Shown in pieces: positions 61,266 to 64,000 of a stretch of 64,000 nucleotides of DNA (its first letter is position 1; each line of letters begins with the position of its first letter). This DNA comes from CAYWYR01 sp964462685 (lineage in GTDB: Bacteria > Bacteroidota > Ignavibacteria > Kapaibacteriales > UBA2268): assembly GCA_964462685.1 (NCBI GenBank), contig CAYWYR010000003.1:62001-126000 (forward strand). Reading direction: 5' to 3'. The translations under genes and the position numbers were made by a program. The notes below the pieces were generated by a model. It searched no databases, was not told the origin of the DNA, and saw nothing but the letters and a program-made list of their open reading frames with translations.

Positions 61266-62054
61266 GTGATCAACACAGAAGATATTTTTTATAATACAAT
61301 GGTAAATATTTTATATAAAAGTGGGGAGCTACTTAAAGAAGGATTTGGAACAAATATTACGATCAAAGATAAAGATGGTTCAAATAACATAGTAACTGAC
61401 TATGATTTCAAAGCCGAAGAGCTCATAATTTCTGATATAAAGTCAGCATTCCCCGATCATTCTTTCTTAGCTGAAGAATCTGGTAAAGACAACAATGACA
61501 AAGGATTTAGATGGATAATCGATCCCTTGGACGGAACAGTTAACTTTGCCAACAGAGTACCAGTATTCTGCACTTCAATAGCATTGGAAATCGAAGGAAA
61601 TCTACATTGCGGAGGAATAATAAACCCAATTACAAATGAGACTTTCCTATCTCTGAAAGATCACGGTTCATACTTTAACAATACCAAAACGACAGTATCC
61701 GATAAAATTGATTTTGAAAGTAGCCTTGTAGCTACAGGCTTCCCCTATCGTATGAAAGAAGAAAGCGGTTCGATTATGGATATTCTTGCCCGTACAATAG
61801 AAAAAGGGGTTCCGCTAAGGAGATTAGGAGCTGCAGCTCTGGATCTCGCCTACACCTCCGATGGTAGATTCGAGGGATTCTGGGAAACCGGGCTTAACCC
61901 TTGGGATGTTGCTGCAGGAATACTGATGGTAAGGGAAAGTGGCGGCATTGTAACCGATTATTTAGGTAACGACTATAAAATCGGAGATGAGACTATTGTA
62001 GCTGGTAACAAACAAATAGTAAATAGTATCGTGGGGCTGATTAATGAAAACTGA
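61266..62054 (+). CDS. Inositol-1-monophosphatase family protein
   Basis: This roughly 262-residue cytoplasmic Mg-dependent phosphatase has the metal site Glu in FLAEESGK, the signature WIIDPLDGTVNFANRVPVFCTSIAL and the C-terminal motif GLNPWDVAAGILMVRESGG. The relatives include SuhB, inositol monophosphatases and CysQ/histidinol-phosphate phosphatases. I chose GTG at 61266 with AGGA six bases before it; a TTG at 61236 is in frame but would put the start inside the promoter-like box. dapF overlaps its end by 11 nt. Confidence 0.9.
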   Translation: MINTEDIFYNTMVNILYKSGELLKEGFGTNITIKDKDGSNNIVTDYDFKAEELIISDIKSAFPDHSFLAEESGKDNNDKGFRWIIDPLDGTVNFANRVPVFCTSIALEIEGNLHCGGIINPITNETFLSLKDHGSYFNNTKTTVSDKIDFESSLVATGFPYRMKEESGSIMDILARTIEKGVPLRRLGAAALDLAYTSDGRFEGFWETGLNPWDVAAGILMVRESGGIVTDYLGNDYKIGDETIVAGNKQIVNSIVGLINEN

Positions 62055-62898
62055 TGTATGGATAATGTCGGGTGCGGGTAACCTTTTCACGGTTTTAGAT
62101 AACAGGGAGAGCCAATTCACTCATAAGCAAGCATCCAATCTGGCCAAGACTTTATGTAACAATCCAAGAATCAACAGAAAACCCACCGAAGGGCTTATGA
62201 TGCTTAACAAAAGTAACGAGTATGATTTCGAATGTTGGTTTTTCAATCCTGATGGATCTTCAGGAATGATGTGCGGTAACGGCGGAAGATGCATTCTGGC
62301 TTTTGCAGAACATCTGGAAGAGATAAATTCAAGCTCCGTCCGGTTCGAGATGAATTCTAGAATCTATAATGGAAAAACTTTCGGCCAAGAATACCAAATC
62401 GAGTTTGATCCCCCTGCAATAACAGAAGCAAGATCGTTAAATATCAATGACAAAGTTATAGAAGGTATTTTCGTTGATAATACCAGCGATCATTTCTGTA
62501 TAGACTACAACAAACTAGCAGACGCTAATTTCCAAAGTCAAGACCGCTTTTTACCCGAAAAAGACCAGGAATTCGAATCCTTTGATATAAGGCCGCTAGC
62601 CCGCCAGATACAAATGGACTCAAAGTTTCCCAATAGCGTAAACATTAATTTTTATTCTACCGAAAATGAAAATGATGTAAGACTCAGAACTTTTGAAAGA
62701 GGAGTCAATTCTGAAACAGGTGCCTGCGGAACGGGCGCCTTGGCAACCGGGGTCGCAGTTGATATAAATTATCAGATGGAAAGACCCTATAGAATAATAC
62801 CTACTAGCAAAATTCCCATATCGGTTGATCTGAAGGGTGACAAACACCTACTCACAGGCCCTGCGGAAATATTAGGCAAGCTTAGCCTAGAATTATAA
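62044..62898 (+). CDS. dapF: Diaminopimelate epimerase
   Basis: This 284-residue cofactor-independent racemase converts LL- to meso-diaminopimelate for peptidoglycan and lysine synthesis. The two catalytic cysteines are in MMCGNGGRC and ETGACGTGALA; GLMML and the FFNPDGSS substrate loop are also present. The expected start motif around M-SGAGNLF is intact. Full length. It overlaps the upstream phosphatase gene by 11 nt and converges with the LOG-family gene. A weak CTCTTTA/TAAAGAG inverted repeat with a 35-nt loop follows. Confidence 0.95.
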   Translation: MKTDVWIMSGAGNLFTVLDNRESQFTHKQASNLAKTLCNNPRINRKPTEGLMMLNKSNEYDFECWFFNPDGSSGMMCGNGGRCILAFAEHLEEINSSSVRFEMNSRIYNGKTFGQEYQIEFDPPAITEARSLNINDKVIEGIFVDNTSDHFCIDYNKLADANFQSQDRFLPEKDQEFESFDIRPLARQIQMDSKFPNSVNINFYSTENENDVRLRTFERGVNSETGACGTGALATGVAVDINYQMERPYRIIPTSKIPISVDLKGDKHLLTGPAEILGKLSLEL

Positions 62899-62960
62899 CT
62901 CTTTAGTATGCTTATAACTGAACTTACTTCGTAAACTTGATAAAGAGGACTCATTAAAAA

Positions 62961-63854
62961 CTATTCAACGGAATTATCAGTAGTAGCTTCGGCTTTTGTC
63001 ATCTCGCTTTTCTGTAGGCCTAAGCGTATAGTCTCAAATGCAGCTTCCGGGGTATCGGCATAGTTGAATAATGCTAAATCTTCGATACTTATCATACCTA
63101 CTTCGGCCAGATATTCAAAATTCACTACTTTATCCCAGAACTTCTTTCCATATAAGATTATAGTCAAAGGTTTATCAACTATACCTGTCTGTACCAGTGT
63201 CAGAAGCTCAAACAGTTCATCCATTGTGCCATAGCCACCGGGAAAGATTATCACAGCTTCCGCATAATGAACGAACCAGTATTTACGCATCATAAAATAA
63301 TGGAATTCAAAATTTAGCTTCGGTGTTATATATGGATTAGGTTTCTGCTCAAATGGTAAGGTGATATTAAGCCCAATATTTGGTGCGTCTGCGTAGTAAG
63401 CACCTTTATTAGCAGCCCGCATGATTCCTGGCCCTCCGCCGGTACAGACTACTACCTTACTTTCCTCAGGTAATTCTTTGGACCATAGCGATACCATGTT
63501 TGAAAGCTCAACAGCATCATCAAAATACTTTGTCATCGCTTTGAGAGAATTCAGTTTTTTCTTTTCCCTAAGCAAGCTTTCCTTCTGGCTATCAGGGGTC
63601 ATTTCTATAAGCTTTTCAAGCTCCTTTGCCCGTTTATTATACTCAGCGGAACTTATTGATCTTGCGGAACCGAAAAAAACTATCGTTTTATCAATACCCT
63701 CTTTCTTAAAATGATCATAAGGGTACAGATATTCAGATAGTATCCTTACCGGCCTTCCCATTTTGCTTTCAATAAAATTCTCGTCATAGAAAGCTAATTT
63801 GGCCTTTTGTAAATCTCTTGGTATCGATGTTATCGAATTTGGACTTTTATTCAT
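62961..63854 (-). CDS. LOG-family protein (cytokinin-riboside-monophosphate phosphoribohydrolase-like)
   Basis: The family releases the base from nucleoside 5'-monophosphates and is often misnamed lysine decarboxylase. The motifs are TGGGPGIMRAANKGAYYA, FHYFMMRKYWFVHYAEA (Arg-Lys) and FPGGYGTMDELFELLTLVQTG (PGGxGTxxE). An extra N-terminal segment of about 95 residues includes a Lys/Glu-rich helix (AKELEKLIEMTPDSQKESL). I chose the ATG at 63854 (297 residues), which lies 10 nt after the stop of the SDR gene; an in-frame ATG at 63890 would overlap that gene. Confidence 0.88.
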   Translation of the reverse strand: MNKSPNSITSIPRDLQKAKLAFYDENFIESKMGRPVRILSEYLYPYDHFKKEGIDKTIVFFGSARSISSAEYNKRAKELEKLIEMTPDSQKESLLREKKKLNSLKAMTKYFDDAVELSNMVSLWSKELPEESKVVVCTGGGPGIMRAANKGAYYADAPNIGLNITLPFEQKPNPYITPKLNFEFHYFMMRKYWFVHYAEAVIIFPGGYGTMDELFELLTLVQTGIVDKPLTIILYGKKFWDKVVNFEYLAEVGMISIEDLALFNYADTPEAAFETIRLGLQKSEMTKAEATTDNSVE

Positions 63855-63864
63855 CTTTGTTTTA

Positions 63865-64000
63865 TTATCGTGTATAATGCCATCCACCATCAACCATTAA
63901 GTCTTGGCATGTTATATATTTACTGGCAGTTGCGAAAAAATATGCCGCATCGAAAATATCATCTGTATTGCCGAACCTACCCATAGGAATACGCTTTTCG
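63865..64000 (-). CDS. Short-chain dehydrogenase/reductase, C-terminal end only
   Basis: The minus-strand frame enters from beyond the window edge and ends at 63865. It reads RIPMGRFGNTDDIFDAAYFF, then ATASKYITCQDLMVDGGWHYTR, the standard SDR ending (IPxGRxG-x2-DI ... SxYITGQ-x3-VDGG) with Cys in place of the usual Gly before Gln. The Rossmann part with the YxxxK site is outside the window, so the substrate cannot be judged. The LOG gene follows after 10 nt. Confidence 0.85.
   Translation of the reverse strand, partial: EKRIPMGRFGNTDDIFDAAYFFATASKYITCQDLMVDGGWHYTR

Noticed and set aside
62899..62947. Terminator between dapF and the LOG gene
   Set aside because: CTCTTTA/TAAAGAG pair only 7 bp across a 35-nt loop, with no T-run; too weak.
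1..64000. Prophage, insertion sequence, toxin-antitoxin or known defence island
   Set aside because: No transposase, integrase, phage structural or restriction genes and no inverted-repeat-bounded element were recognised.

Overview
The window is AT-rich bacterial chromosome with tightly packed genes, from an organism of the Bacteroidota/Chlorobiota/Ignavibacteriota/Kapabacteria (FCB) kind. Evidence for this: (i) several large exported proteins end in a type IX secretion (T9SS) sorting domain with a PNPS/PNPN start; (ii) there is a CarboxypepD_reg/TonB-receptor-like beta-barrel protein and many small lipoproteins; (iii) two promoters, for ffh and for tRNA-Ser, match the Bacteroidota form TTTG-N20-TAnnTTTG exactly, and others match it partly. 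Which phylum it is cannot be settled from the sequence alone. A 100-N scaffold gap inside a heptamer repeat shows that this is a draft assembly.

Layout. 0-0.8 kb: two coupled envelope coiled-coil proteins. 0.9-10.5 kb: housekeeping genes valS, nuoF, nadD, cdaA (c-di-AMP synthesis), miaA, a CPBP membrane protease, a ClpB-type gene that stops at the start of the middle domain, and nth. 10.5-17 kb: a TPR protein, a membrane-anchored coiled-coil protein, the ffh-rpsP operon and a proline dehydrogenase/EEP lipoprotein/membrane protein operon. 17-24.4 kb: a T9SS metalloprotease at the end of a tadA-rsmI-tmk operon, a NifX-like protein, pspA coupled to a YbjN/chaperone-like gene, and ybaB-recR. 24.5-31.1 kb: accessory secreted proteins. 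These are two tandem lipoproteins (the second appears to start at CTG) and a three-frame T9SS operon in which one long gene is split by a frameshift near 29,260. 31.2-31.8 kb: heptamer repeat, assembly gap and tRNA-Ser(GGA). 31.8-49.3 kb: beta-barrel receptor, App1-type phosphatase, membrane glycosyltransferase-like protein, NYN-cold-shock fusion, trpS, an enlarged POT peptide transporter, a T9SS cargo, a lipoprotein, hflX, lysine 6-aminotransferase and an unrecognised four-helix membrane protein. 49.4-64 kb: a very large C25 (gingipain/PorU-like) peptidase, a TauE/SafE permease, an HMG-CoA-lyase-like enzyme with recN, a polysaccharide export pair (Wzz-like and SLBB), inositol monophosphatase-dapF, a LOG-family protein and the end of an SDR gene.

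How the genes relate. Most operons are short (2-4 genes) with 1-20 nt spacing or ATGA/TGATG/TAATG overlaps. The extracytoplasmic theme is strong: four clear T9SS cargos plus one probable, one C25 peptidase among them that could be a T9SS sortase or a cargo protease, five lipoproteins, and a polysaccharide export pair that could provide cell-surface glycan. I saw no phage, transposase, CRISPR array or known defence cluster. The most unusual items are the truncated ClpB, the CTG-initiated lipoprotein, the frameshifted T9SS gene, the POT transporter with a roughly 220-residue soluble insert, and the PspA/YbjN-like pair.
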